Notes: a model not told the origin generated them from the sequence alone. 21,212 bases of DNA from HK-STAS-PATE-34 sp031973435 (GCA_031973435.1 DALYDA010000012.1:1-21212); one strand, 5' to 3'. Shown: positions 15,206 to 20,720, counted from the stretch's first letter. Program-made: numbers and translations.

Positions 15206-15445
15206 AATCCAATTCATCAAGGACTCGGTGCTGGAACCCAGCTATTGGAATTTGCTGAGAAAACACTCATGCAGGAAAACAAATGGCTCCAATACTTTTG
15301 GTGCAATGCAAGGGTTGCTTCAATCCCCTTTTATGCGAAATGTGGATGGGAGGTTATAAGTAGCGAGTTTGTGATAATGATAGACGGAGAAGAAATCCCG
15401 CACAAAAAAATGTACAAAAATTTGCAACAAATTTCCATGAGATAA
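15206..15445 (+). CDS. GNAT acetyltransferase, C-terminal part (5' end lost in gap)
   Basis: 79 residues from NPIHQGLGAGTQLLEFAEKT to LQQISMR. It contains its own acetyl-CoA-binding motif (HQGLGAGTQLL), the following helix (EFAEKTLMQENKWLQYFWCN), the conserved IPFYAKCGWEV region and a last strand (FVIMIDGEEIPHKKMYKNL). Aligned to the neighbouring piece, HQGLGAGTQLLEFAEKTLM matches FQEMGIGERLIAFAEAIIN, and YFWCNARVASIPFYAKCGW matches AFWCDTPVEMVSFLEKQGW, so these are paralogues, not one protein. The stop lies inside a terminator hairpin. Confidence 0.75.
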   Translation, partial: NPIHQGLGAGTQLLEFAEKTLMQENKWLQYFWCNARVASIPFYAKCGWEVISSEFVIMIDGEEIPHKKMYKNLQQISMR

Positions 15446-15459
15446 CTCATGGATTTTTT
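15435..15459 (+). terminator. Terminator of the GNAT locus
   Basis: CCATGAG-ATAA-CTCATGG stem-loop (15435-15452) followed by ATTTTTTATTT. The stop codon of the GNAT frame (15443-15445) is in the loop. Confidence 0.85.
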
Positions 15460-15461
15460 AT

Positions 15462-15489
15462 TTGACAAAATCTAGAAATCATATATATT
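15462..15489 (+). promoter_or_regulatory. Promoter of a short structured transcript
   Basis: TTGACA (15462-15467), 16-base spacer, TATATT (15484-15489). The predicted start is at or next to the ATG at 15497, since exactly 7 bases separate them. It lies directly after the GNAT terminator, so it starts a new unit. Confidence 0.65.
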
Positions 15490-15496
15490 TATATTC

Positions 15497-15562
15497 ATGA
15501 CATATCGAGTATTACATATCGGCACACATATACCTTCCTTGAAGGCCTATATTTGTGCGTAA
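15497..15562 (+). CDS. Possible 21-residue leaderless leader peptide
   Basis: ATG to TAA, 21 codons, reading MTYRVLHIGTHIPSLKAYIC then A. It starts where the promoter predicts transcription to begin. Its coding bases form nearly all of a long hairpin, which would make translation and RNA folding compete, as in attenuator leader peptides. No residue run points to a particular amino acid. It may equally be non-coding; the start-codon placement is the main argument. Confidence 0.35.
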   Translation: MTYRVLHIGTHIPSLKAYICA

Positions 15563-15599
15563 TACTTTTCTCTAAAACAAATAGTTAGACATGCATAGA

Positions 15600-15626
15600 T
15601 ATGAGCCCTCAAGGCTCATATTTTGT
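15600..15626 (+). terminator. Terminator/attenuator hairpin
   Basis: TATGAGCC-CTCAA-GGCTCATA (15600-15620) followed by TTTTGTTATTT. It ends the short structured transcript and lies 20 bases before the ATG of the 36-residue ORF. Confidence 0.65.
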
Positions 15627-15645
15627 TATTTAAAAACTAAATCAT

Positions 15646-15756
15646 ATGTATATGCTTATTGTCATCACCCAAACTGCTGTGATCGTAATCTTCTTCGATG
15701 ATCAAAAGAAAAACATATTCACAGACGAAGAACTCTGCCACCTTGGCCGTTCATAA
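15646..15756 (+). CDS. Small 36-residue protein, unknown
   Basis: Begins MYMLIVITQTAVIVIFFDDQ, a hydrophobic N-terminal third that could be a short membrane segment, followed by a charged KKNIFTDEELCHLGRS. A second in-frame ATG lies two codons later. A strong terminator follows 5 bases after the stop, which supports a real gene. No family recognised. It could be regulated by read-through of the upstream terminator. No promoter of its own is clear. Confidence 0.45.
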   Translation: MYMLIVITQTAVIVIFFDDQKKNIFTDEELCHLGRS

Positions 15757-15761
15757 GAAAA

Positions 15762-15790
15762 CCCCGTGATTTTATTCACGGGGTGTTTTT
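15762..15790. terminator. Bidirectional terminator between the small ORF and the ABC exporter
   Basis: CCCCGTGA-TTTTAT-TCACGGGG (15762-15783), an 8-bp GC-rich stem with TGTTTTTATT on the plus strand and TTTTCTT on the minus strand. It serves convergent transcripts: the 36-residue ORF and the minus-strand exporter whose stop begins at 15792. Confidence 0.9.
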
Positions 15791-15791
15791 A

Positions 15792-17543
15792 TTAAATTAA
15801 TTTGGGATTTGTTTGAAGTTCCCACATGTTCTTGTACAATTCTGAGTTTTCTATTAGCTCTTCATGACTTCCACTCGCTAGGAGAGCTCCTTCATGCAAA
15901 ACAACTATTTCATCCAGTATTGCAACTGTTGAGAGACGGTGAGCAATGACAATCAATGTTTTTCCTATAAAGTGCGTGCTTAGTGCATCTTGTATAGCCC
16001 TTTCGGTGATCGCGTCCAGTGCAGATGTCGGTTCGTCCATTATTACAATAGGAGCATCTTTTAAGATTGCTGCAGCTATCGCAAGTCTTTGTCTTTCCCC
16101 ACCTGAGAGTTTCACCCCTCTTTCACCTATTCGAGTGTCGAGACCATAAGGAAGTTTCTTGATAAAATCGCAACTAGCTTTTTGTGCAGCTAAAAGTATT
16201 TCATCCTCTGTTGCATTTTCACTGCCCATTGAGATTATTTCTCTAACGGTTTTCGATGGAAAGCTTTGATCTTGAGAAACGTAGGATATCAATGATCGAA
16301 GACCCGGTTTCGGGATGTCGGTTATATCATGTCCACCGATTGTAATAGATCCTTCGTCTTTACTATGTAAGTTTAGGATGAGTCGCGTAAGAGTTGATTT
16401 GCCACTTCCGGTCTCGCCCACAATCCCATATTTTCTTCCACACACAAATTCAAAGTTGAAATTTGAAAGTGCCTGTACTCCGTTCTTGTAAGTGAAATAG
16501 AGGCCAGTACAACTAATAGTATGTGAAGGGATCTCCATTCTCTTGATATCATCTTCGAGAATCTCAGTATCTTCCTCATCAAGCATTTTTGCTAACTCGA
16601 AAGATTCTGCAAGTGATGTTCTCACCCTGTTTAAACTTCTTCCGAGTGCATACATATATCCTGTGAGTGATCCTATGTATACTTGCACCATAACTGCAGT
16701 TCCGATCGTTTCTTTTCCTTCCAAGACGTTTGTTATAACTATCTTCATTGCCACAACCTCGAGAACAAGAACAAGAAATGCTTGTACTGCCCACTGGATG
16801 TTGCTTAGATTCCAAGAAAACAATCTTTTTTGATAATCTTCTTCAGTTGTCTTCTTGTATCTTTCATACTCACGAAAGACAGTGTTGAAAACGCGAAGCG
16901 TCATTATCGAGGCGATTATGTCTCCAAGATGTCCTCCTGTTTTTGAATCTACTTCCGAACTTGCTATATCATGTGGCATTCTCTTTTTTAGGATAAATAA
17001 AGTGAATCCTACAAATAGAATTATCCAGATGCTAAATAGCCCTGCCAAAGATGGGATGATAAGAAACAGAAAAACAATCAGATAAGATACAAGTATCACA
17101 GATCGGAAAAGTGTAAAAACACATTCATCTATCACTGCTTCACTCGCCATAACAAATCTTTTTGTTTTGGTGATAAAGGCTCCTGACTTTTGATTTAGAA
17201 AGAAGTTCGCACCTTTTCTAAGTAGACCCGATAAAGCAGAATTTTTCAATGATTTTATTATCCCTGCTTCTCCTCTTGTTATCATCTGATCCCCCATCCT
17301 ATGGAAAAACCATGCAAGAAAGGAAATCCCCGCGACAACATAAAAGTATCTCCATGGATCTTCTCCTAAAGAAAGAGAGTCAAAGATTTTCTTCCACCAA
17401 AGTGGTCGAACAATACTTTCCAGTGTTGTTGCAGTTAGATAAAAAACAGTTGTAAGTACAAGAAATACTCTGTGCTCTCTGAACGCACCTTTCCAATGTT
17501 TCCACACCTCGGCGAAAACTTTGGGATTGTTTTGTTTTTTCAT
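15792..17543 (-). CDS. ABC half-transporter (MsbA/MdlB-like exporter)
   Basis: 583 residues with a fused membrane domain (about 1-310, six helices; first at VFLVLTTVFYLTATTLE) and ATPase domain (about 335-583). ATPase motifs: A-loop in GLYFTYKNGVQALSN, Walker A GETGSGKST, Q-loop in SYVSQDQSFPS, signature KLSGGERQRLAIAAAIL, Walker B IVIMDEPTSALD, H-loop IAHRLST. It would work as a homodimer or with another half-transporter, exporting lipid, peptide or drug. There is no N-terminal C39 peptidase domain. A 39-residue peptide gene lies just upstream on the same strand, separated by a terminator, which hints at peptide export. TAAAAT lies 7 bases before the ATG. Transcription ends at the hairpin at 15762-15783. 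Confidence 0.93.
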   Translation of the reverse strand: MKKQNNPKVFAEVWKHWKGAFREHRVFLVLTTVFYLTATTLESIVRPLWWKKIFDSLSLGEDPWRYFYVVAGISFLAWFFHRMGDQMITRGEAGIIKSLKNSALSGLLRKGANFFLNQKSGAFITKTKRFVMASEAVIDECVFTLFRSVILVSYLIVFLFLIIPSLAGLFSIWIILFVGFTLFILKKRMPHDIASSEVDSKTGGHLGDIIASIMTLRVFNTVFREYERYKKTTEEDYQKRLFSWNLSNIQWAVQAFLVLVLEVVAMKIVITNVLEGKETIGTAVMVQVYIGSLTGYMYALGRSLNRVRTSLAESFELAKMLDEEDTEILEDDIKRMEIPSHTISCTGLYFTYKNGVQALSNFNFEFVCGRKYGIVGETGSGKSTLTRLILNLHSKDEGSITIGGHDITDIPKPGLRSLISYVSQDQSFPSKTVREIISMGSENATEDEILLAAQKASCDFIKKLPYGLDTRIGERGVKLSGGERQRLAIAAAILKDAPIVIMDEPTSALDAITERAIQDALSTHFIGKTLIVIAHRLSTVAILDEIVVLHEGALLASGSHEELIENSELYKNMWELQTNPKLI

Positions 17544-17550
17544 AATTGTT

Positions 17551-17556
17551 ATTTTA
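17551..17556 (-). promoter_or_regulatory. -10 box of the ABC exporter
   Basis: Minus-strand TAAAAT, exactly 7 bases before the ATG at 17543. A TTGATC lies 15 bases upstream as a poor -35. Predicts a leaderless mRNA. Confidence 0.45.
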
Positions 17557-17598
17557 TTTTTAGTTTTAAATGATCAAATTAGTTTTTATTGCTAAACG

Positions 17599-17628
17599 AA
17601 AAATCCTAGCTTTCGTCAAGCTAGGATT
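17599..17628 (-). terminator. Terminator of the 39-residue peptide gene
   Basis: Minus strand: AATCCTAGCTT-GACGA-AAGCTAGGATT, an 11-bp perfect stem, then TTTCG. It separates the peptide gene from the exporter. Confidence 0.9.
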
Positions 17629-17647
17629 CCTCAAAAACTTGGAGAGT

Positions 17648-17767
17648 TTAAGAAGTCAAAAGCTTAACACAAGCACCATATGATGTTGCTCCGAAAGAGA
17701 CCGGAAGGAATGTAGTTCCTTGCTCAGTTCTTTTTGCAATATTCATTTGTGTGCTATGTGTTTTCAT
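17648..17767 (-). CDS. Small 39-residue peptide, possible exported or precursor peptide
   Basis: Starts MKTHSTQMNIAKRTEQGTTF and ends SFGATSYGACVKLLTS. Although short, it is a well-framed unit: TTGACA and an extended -10 (TGT-TAGTAT) upstream, GGAG just before the ATG, and a strong terminator 20 bases after the stop. The N-terminal half is polar and basic. The C-terminal half is Gly/Ser/Thr-rich with one Cys, like the core of a modified or secreted peptide. There is no signal peptide, no Gly-Gly leader motif and no modifying enzyme nearby. The ABC exporter directly downstream on the same strand is the only contextual clue. The function is unknown. Confidence 0.6.
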   Translation of the reverse strand: MKTHSTQMNIAKRTEQGTTFLPVSFGATSYGACVKLLTS

Positions 17768-17776
17768 AACTCCTGT

Positions 17777-17804
17777 ATACTAACATATTTTAGTGTTTTG
17801 TCAA
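17777..17804 (-). promoter_or_regulatory. Promoter of the 39-residue peptide gene
   Basis: Minus strand TTGACA (17799-17804), 16-base spacer ending TGT, TAGTAT (17777-17782), then 9 bases to the ATG. AGGAG (17770-17774) sits only 2 bases from the ATG, too close for a normal Shine-Dalgarno sequence, and would be at the very 5' end of the mRNA. Confidence 0.7.
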
Positions 17805-17826
17805 AACTAAGTTGTGGAAAACAAAA

Positions 17827-17844
17827 ATCACCATTTATGGTGAT
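17827..17844. terminator. Probable terminator hairpin at the left edge of the defence island
   Basis: ATCACCA-TTTA-TGGTGAT, a 7-bp stem with TTTTTGTTTT after it on the minus strand and CTCTGTTTTTATATTTT on the plus strand. On the minus strand it could end an RNA made from the repeat zone at 17880-18005. Confidence 0.55.
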
Positions 17845-17880
17845 CTCTGTTTTTATATTTTATGTATGGAACTCAGTGTA

Positions 17881-18005
17881 CCAAGTTAGAACCTCCTTAT
17901 TGAATGCACAGAAATACATTTCCTACATTTAGTGGATTCTTGGTAAGACTTTAAGCGCTTCATGCGTACCCAAATTGGGAGAGTCTTACACAAGGTTAGA
18001 ACCTC
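17881..18005. repeat. Paired GTTAGAACCTC repeats around a long inverted repeat
   Basis: Two copies of a 16-base element, CCAAGTTAGAACCTCC (17881-17896) and ACAAGGTTAGAACCTC (17990-18005), 110 bases apart in direct orientation. Between them, CTTGGTAAGACT (17939-17950) can pair with AGTCTTACACAAG (17982-17994) with one bulged A, and ACCAAG (17880-17885) also complements CTTGGT (17939-17944). The second copy core AGGTT-AG-AACCT is itself palindromic. No gene is evident in 17845-18117. The zone lies directly before the defence operon and could be a recombination or attachment site, operators, or a structured RNA. Confidence 0.5.
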
Positions 18006-18040
18006 TGTATATGGTTAACGGTGGTTAATATGCTGGCGCG

Positions 18041-18068
18041 ATGACATGGCACGCGAATCTGCTATAAT
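18041..18068 (+). promoter_or_regulatory. Promoter of the CD-NTase operon
   Basis: ATGACA (18041-18046), 16-base spacer ending TGC, perfect TATAAT (18063-18068), i.e. an extended -10. The expected leader is about 43 bases, unlike the leaderless pattern elsewhere in this window. Confidence 0.75.
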
Positions 18069-18117
18069 TGTCCTCAAATGAGCCGATACGCACAGCATTT
18101 CAGCCTCATATAACAAT

Positions 18118-19011
18118 ATGGCAATCACCGAAGACAGGTTAATAACATGGTCACTTCCTCTCAGCGAAACAGCCGAGCAGAAGTGTGAGAATGCACTTAG
18201 CCAAATAAGTGCTGTTTTGCGTAAGAAATTTGGCAACTCCATTTCGATAGAGCGACAGGGTTCGTATAAGAACCGCACCAACATTCGTGTTGATAGCGAT
18301 GTAGACATCTTGGTTATCCATAACGACTACTATTTTCCTACCATCGACAAACTTACGGAGGAGGAAAAGAAGTATTATCATGCCACCACTCCAAACTCCG
18401 TCTATACGTTTGAACAGTTCAGAAACGATGTTCACTCACTCTTGGAAGCTGAATTTGGAGCGCTTGGCATCGAACCCAAGAACAAGTGCATTCGAGTTAA
18501 AGGAAATACCTATAGAATCAACGCTGATGTCGTTCCAGCATTTCGTCACAAGAGGTTCAGTGGTCTGAATAAGGTAGAGGCAGAGGGAGTTGCCTTCAAG
18601 AAAGACTTTGGCTGTGGAGATCGAGTAATCAGCTTTCCAGACCATCACTACGACAATGGAGTAGCCAAGAATACCCGAACAAGTCGAGCGTATAAATCTG
18701 TTGTTAGAATTCTCAAGAACACACGAAATGAACTGATTGACCAAGGAAAGTTTCCGAAGGATATCATGTCGTCATTCTTCCTTGAGTGCCTCGTTTGGAA
18801 TGTGCCCGACCATCACTTCTCCCACGCTACTTACAAGGACATGGTCAGTTCAGTGACTCTTCATGTGTGGAGCGAGATGAAGGAGATTGCAAAGGCACAT
18901 AACTATGCGGAAGTCTCTGACTTGATGTGGCTTTTCAAGGGAAACACGAAGCGTACACCCCAACAAGCAGAAGACTTCATGCTGAAAGCGTGGGCTCACA
19001 TAACTCAATAA
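18118..19011 (+). CDS. cGAS/DncV-like nucleotidyltransferase (CD-NTase), CBASS-type
   Basis: 297 residues. The nucleotidyltransferase core shows RQGSYKNRTNIRVDSDVDIL: G48-S49 of the G-S motif and the metal-binding D61-x-D63. A third Asp is in YRINADVVPAFRHKR (D137). The layout and length match bacterial CD-NTases, which on phage infection make cyclic di- or trinucleotides that switch on a partner effector. The later helical part includes NTRTSRAYKSVVRILKN and ends QAEDFMLKAWAHITQ. The ATG is 4 codons before the first conserved helix and has no clear ribosome site. The downstream gene starts 4 bases after the stop. Base composition is richer in G+C than neighbours (27 of 60 in 18601-18660), which suggests transfer. 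I cannot assign the clade or product. Confidence 0.88.
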   Translation: MAITEDRLITWSLPLSETAEQKCENALSQISAVLRKKFGNSISIERQGSYKNRTNIRVDSDVDILVIHNDYYFPTIDKLTEEEKKYYHATTPNSVYTFEQFRNDVHSLLEAEFGALGIEPKNKCIRVKGNTYRINADVVPAFRHKRFSGLNKVEAEGVAFKKDFGCGDRVISFPDHHYDNGVAKNTRTSRAYKSVVRILKNTRNELIDQGKFPKDIMSSFFLECLVWNVPDHHFSHATYKDMVSSVTLHVWSEMKEIAKAHNYAEVSDLMWLFKGNTKRTPQQAEDFMLKAWAHITQ

Positions 19012-19015
19012 ATAC

Positions 19016-19498
19016 ATGACCAAACATTTTACATCAGAAGAAAAGAGCAATATCCTCCTCTCTGCCCTTGGAGAGCGATATAACTCGATTCACATCATAA
19101 GAGAAAGGGTTCAGAACACTTGCATTTGGACTCTCGGGATTCTGCTTGCCGTAAGCGGTTGGTTCGTTCAGACTGACAAAATATTTACATGCTTAGAGAA
19201 ACAACTGTTTATCTTGGCAGTACTGATATCTTTTTATGCCATTCGTTTCCGATATCTTAGAGACTTGGAAAAAGGATTTAGAAACCAACAGCTTGTCTTA
19301 GTAAGACTGGAGAAGACGGCAGGTCTCTATACCCCAAAAGTCTTTGACGATGAAGAGACATGTCTATATCCAGAGGGTTGGATGAAAGCGGGTCAAAATA
19401 AGTGTGAGGGAAAGTTCTTTGGCTCAACACACTTGCTTCTCTATATCGGTGCATGTGCTCTTATTCTCTCAATTATCCTAAAGGGATATCTTTTTTAA
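19016..19498 (+). CDS. Three-helix membrane protein, putative CBASS effector
   Basis: 160 residues, coupled to the CD-NTase by a 4-base gap. A cytoplasmic-looking helix (SNILLSALGERYNSIHIIRE) leads into membrane helix 1 (about 36-51, IWTLGILLAVSGWFV) and helix 2 (about 63-78, LFILAVLISFYAIRF). A charged middle follows (YLRDLEKGFRNQQLVLVRLE), then a Cys-containing segment, and helix 3 near the C-terminus (about 139-157, LLLYIGACALILSIILKGYL). Short helical membrane proteins are common CBASS effectors that damage the inner membrane when they bind the cyclic nucleotide; the helix-TM-TM-helix start is reminiscent of SLATT-type proteins. I do not recognise the exact family. Function as effector is inferred from the operon. 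Confidence 0.75.
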   Translation: MTKHFTSEEKSNILLSALGERYNSIHIIRERVQNTCIWTLGILLAVSGWFVQTDKIFTCLEKQLFILAVLISFYAIRFRYLRDLEKGFRNQQLVLVRLEKTAGLYTPKVFDDEETCLYPEGWMKAGQNKCEGKFFGSTHLLLYIGACALILSIILKGYLF

Positions 19499-19622
19499 CA
19501 GGATAGCGTGCCACGAGTGCATGAGTAGCCGAATCTGAATCAACAACCCCATGCTGTTGCTTGGTCAGTAACTCGATAATCCACTTGTCGTTTATCACAT
19601 ACATATTCTTCACCTTTTCCAT
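19473..19622 (-). CDS. Possible 49-residue protein, unknown, overlapping the effector tail
   Basis: Minus-strand ATG at 19622 to TAA at 19473, starting MEKVKNMYVINDKWIIELLT and ending ARYPVKKDIPLG. Composition is protein-like (mixed charges, a helix-forming KWIIELLTKQQ) and codon use resembles the island more than the AT-rich right flank. It overlaps the last 26 bases of the effector gene tail to tail. No promoter or ribosome site is convincing. It may be a remnant of a longer gene. Confidence 0.35.
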   Translation of the reverse strand: MEKVKNMYVINDKWIIELLTKQQHGVVDSDSATHALVARYPVKKDIPLG

Positions 19623-19793
19623 GCAGAAATGAAGTGATAATAAAATACCTAAAACTAACGAGGAGTAAACTATAGTGGGAATCCTAAGTACAACATTTCA
19701 ACTTATAAAATTTATTCTAAATAGCAAATTAACCCTACATTCCAACCTAATAATTGAAATAATTTCGAACCAGATTTTATCCTTTATTTAAAT
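19623..19793. other. Gene-free AT-rich stretch right of the defence island
   Basis: No ORF with coding character on either strand and no clear repeat. Base composition drops sharply compared with 18118-19600, so the right edge of the transferred segment probably lies in or just before this stretch. I see no copy of the GTTAGAACCTC element here. Confidence 0.4.
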
Positions 19794-19822
19794 GACAAAA
19801 GAGGCATTTTGCCTCTTTTGTC
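19794..19822. terminator. Strong bidirectional terminator
   Basis: GACAAAAGAGGC-ATTTT-GCCTCTTTTGTC, a 12-bp perfect stem whose A/T arms supply T-runs on both strands. On the minus strand it ends the GNAT gene, which stops at 19835. Confidence 0.85.
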
Positions 19823-19834
19823 CGGTGTGGTGGA

Positions 19835-20332
19835 CTACCCTCTTTTTAATTTTAATATTTTAATTTTTCTTGTTTTTGATTGTGGTAAATATTCGAATAA
19901 AATTTTAATTTGCTCATCGTCCTGACAAACAAGATTTTCCTTATCAAAAACTGTCCCTACATTTTTAAACCCTGTAAGCTTCATTAAGCGAATCATCTTC
20001 TTATTAGAATTACAAACTTCCCCAAACAATTTGATATGCTCTCTCTTAGCATATTCTAATAATTTAGATCCCACTCCTTGTTTTTGAAACTGGGGTAAAA
20101 CAGCTAAGGCTGTAAGCTTTCCAGACGGTTTTCTTATTAATACGCCTTGTAATTCCTTTGACTTATAGAATAAATATATTATGTAAGGATTATTATTTAA
20201 CTTTTCATTATACACTTCATCGCCAAAGTATTTCCGCCCGTACGCGTTTTTTAATATATATAAAACACTCAACTTTTTTCTATTAAAAGCCGTCAAATCA
20301 GTAGGATTTGCGAGGTTAAATTTTTTTACCAT
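19835..20332 (-). CDS. GNAT-family N-acetyltransferase
   Basis: 165 residues. The acetyl-CoA-binding motif is KLTALAVLPQFQKQGVGSKL (strand 4 then Q/R-x-x-G-x-G), followed by LLEYAKREHIKLFGEVCNSN and KKMIRLMKLTGFKNVGTVFD, the usual late GNAT region. The N-terminus has the donor-domain helix NRKKLSVLYILKNAYG, and NPYIIYLFYKSKELQGVLIR makes the first strands. The C-terminal tail is strongly basic (SKTRKIKILKLKRG). Substrate unknown. It lies 1 base after the 66-residue ORF; such pairs can be toxin-antitoxin modules, but the small partner does not resemble a known antitoxin. The gene is much more AT-rich than the defence operon. Confidence 0.85.
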   Translation of the reverse strand: MVKKFNLANPTDLTAFNRKKLSVLYILKNAYGRKYFGDEVYNEKLNNNPYIIYLFYKSKELQGVLIRKPSGKLTALAVLPQFQKQGVGSKLLEYAKREHIKLFGEVCNSNKKMIRLMKLTGFKNVGTVFDKENLVCQDDEQIKILFEYLPQSKTRKIKILKLKRG

Positions 20333-20333
20333 T

Positions 20334-20534
20334 TTAATTTTTAGTAGTAAATTTACTAAGCACTAATTTTTCTCCTTTGGTAAGTGTGGTGATTTCATTT
20401 TTGAAAAATTTCTCAATAGATATACTGTGCGCTAAGTTTATTTCAATAAATGGCGATTTATAAGTATCCTTGCGACAAAGCTCGTTTATTGAAAATAATA
20501 AAGTATTATCAAAAGCTTGTACAGGCAGCTGCAA
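20334..20534 (-). CDS. Possible 66-residue protein upstream of the GNAT gene
   Basis: Starts at a TTG (20534), since two TAG stops lie four codons upstream, and ends TAA with one base before the GNAT ATG. Residues include NTLLFSINELCRKDTYKSPF and KFFKNEITTLTKGEKLVLSK. Tight spacing supports an operon with the GNAT gene. Against it: no recognisable family, an unusual start, no promoter seen, and an antisense ORF on the plus strand (20450-20611, 53 residues) that is nearly as protein-like. Confidence 0.35.
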   Translation of the reverse strand: MQLPVQAFDNTLLFSINELCRKDTYKSPFIEINLAHSISIEKFFKNEITTLTKGEKLVLSKFTTKN

Positions 20535-20683
20535 ACGAAAGAAGTCCTACTAAGACATACTACCCAGTTTCAAAGACAAGTGTAAACAGCTTGTATCCAA
20601 TCACAAGGTGATTCGGATCAATTTTCCACCTAATTTTTATTTAATCTTTTAAAATGAAAAAATCATGGAAGGTATACCTATAT
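20535..20683. other. Short stretch without a confident gene
   Basis: It holds the end of the doubtful plus-strand 53-residue ORF (stop at 20609-20611) and a weak hairpin AATCAC-AAG-GTGATT (20600-20613). Nothing else is recognised. Confidence 0.3.
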
Positions 20684-20720
20684 AAAAAAATGAGCCACTC
20701 CACTAAAAGCGAAGTGACCC
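20684..20720 (-). terminator. Terminator of an unidentified minus-strand transcript
   Basis: Minus strand GGGTCACTTCGCT-TT-TAGTGGAGTGGCTC forms about 13 pairs including G-U pairs, followed by ATTTTTTT. No ORF with coding character lies immediately upstream on that strand, so the transcript it ends may be a small RNA. Confidence 0.7.

Larger units (their letters stand above)
15497..15626 (+). ncRNA. Candidate small structured RNA or attenuator leader (about 130 nt)
   Basis: Bounded by the promoter at 15462-15489 and a terminator hairpin at 15600-15626. The main hairpin spans 15508-15566: AGTATTAC (15508-15515) pairs with GTAATACT (15559-15566); after a one-sided bulge, GCACACATATA (15522-15532) pairs with TATATTTGTGC (15548-15558) with one mismatch; CCTTC-CTT-GAAGG closes the top (15533-15545). 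A T-rich stretch (TTTTCTC) follows. The second hairpin is a terminator. Either a free small RNA or a leader controlling the 36-residue ORF at 15646. I recognise no known RNA family. Confidence 0.5.

Noticed and set aside
14724..15359. 211-residue ORF across the gap at 15194
   Set aside because: After the N run it continues in the wrong frame; the second GNAT piece is in another frame. Its TTG start is the -35 box.
17881..18005. Integron attC site suggested by GTTAGAA and the inverted repeat
   Set aside because: The last base does not fit GTTRRRY, no RYYYAAC partner is present at the other end, no second site lies after the defence operon, and no integrase is seen.
17881..18005. CRISPR array
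   Set aside because: Only two imperfect repeat copies 110 bases apart, no regular spacers and no cas genes.
18015..19050. Minus-strand ORFs of 66-102 residues opposite the CD-NTase and effector
   Set aside because: Shadows of the defence genes; no promoter or family resemblance.
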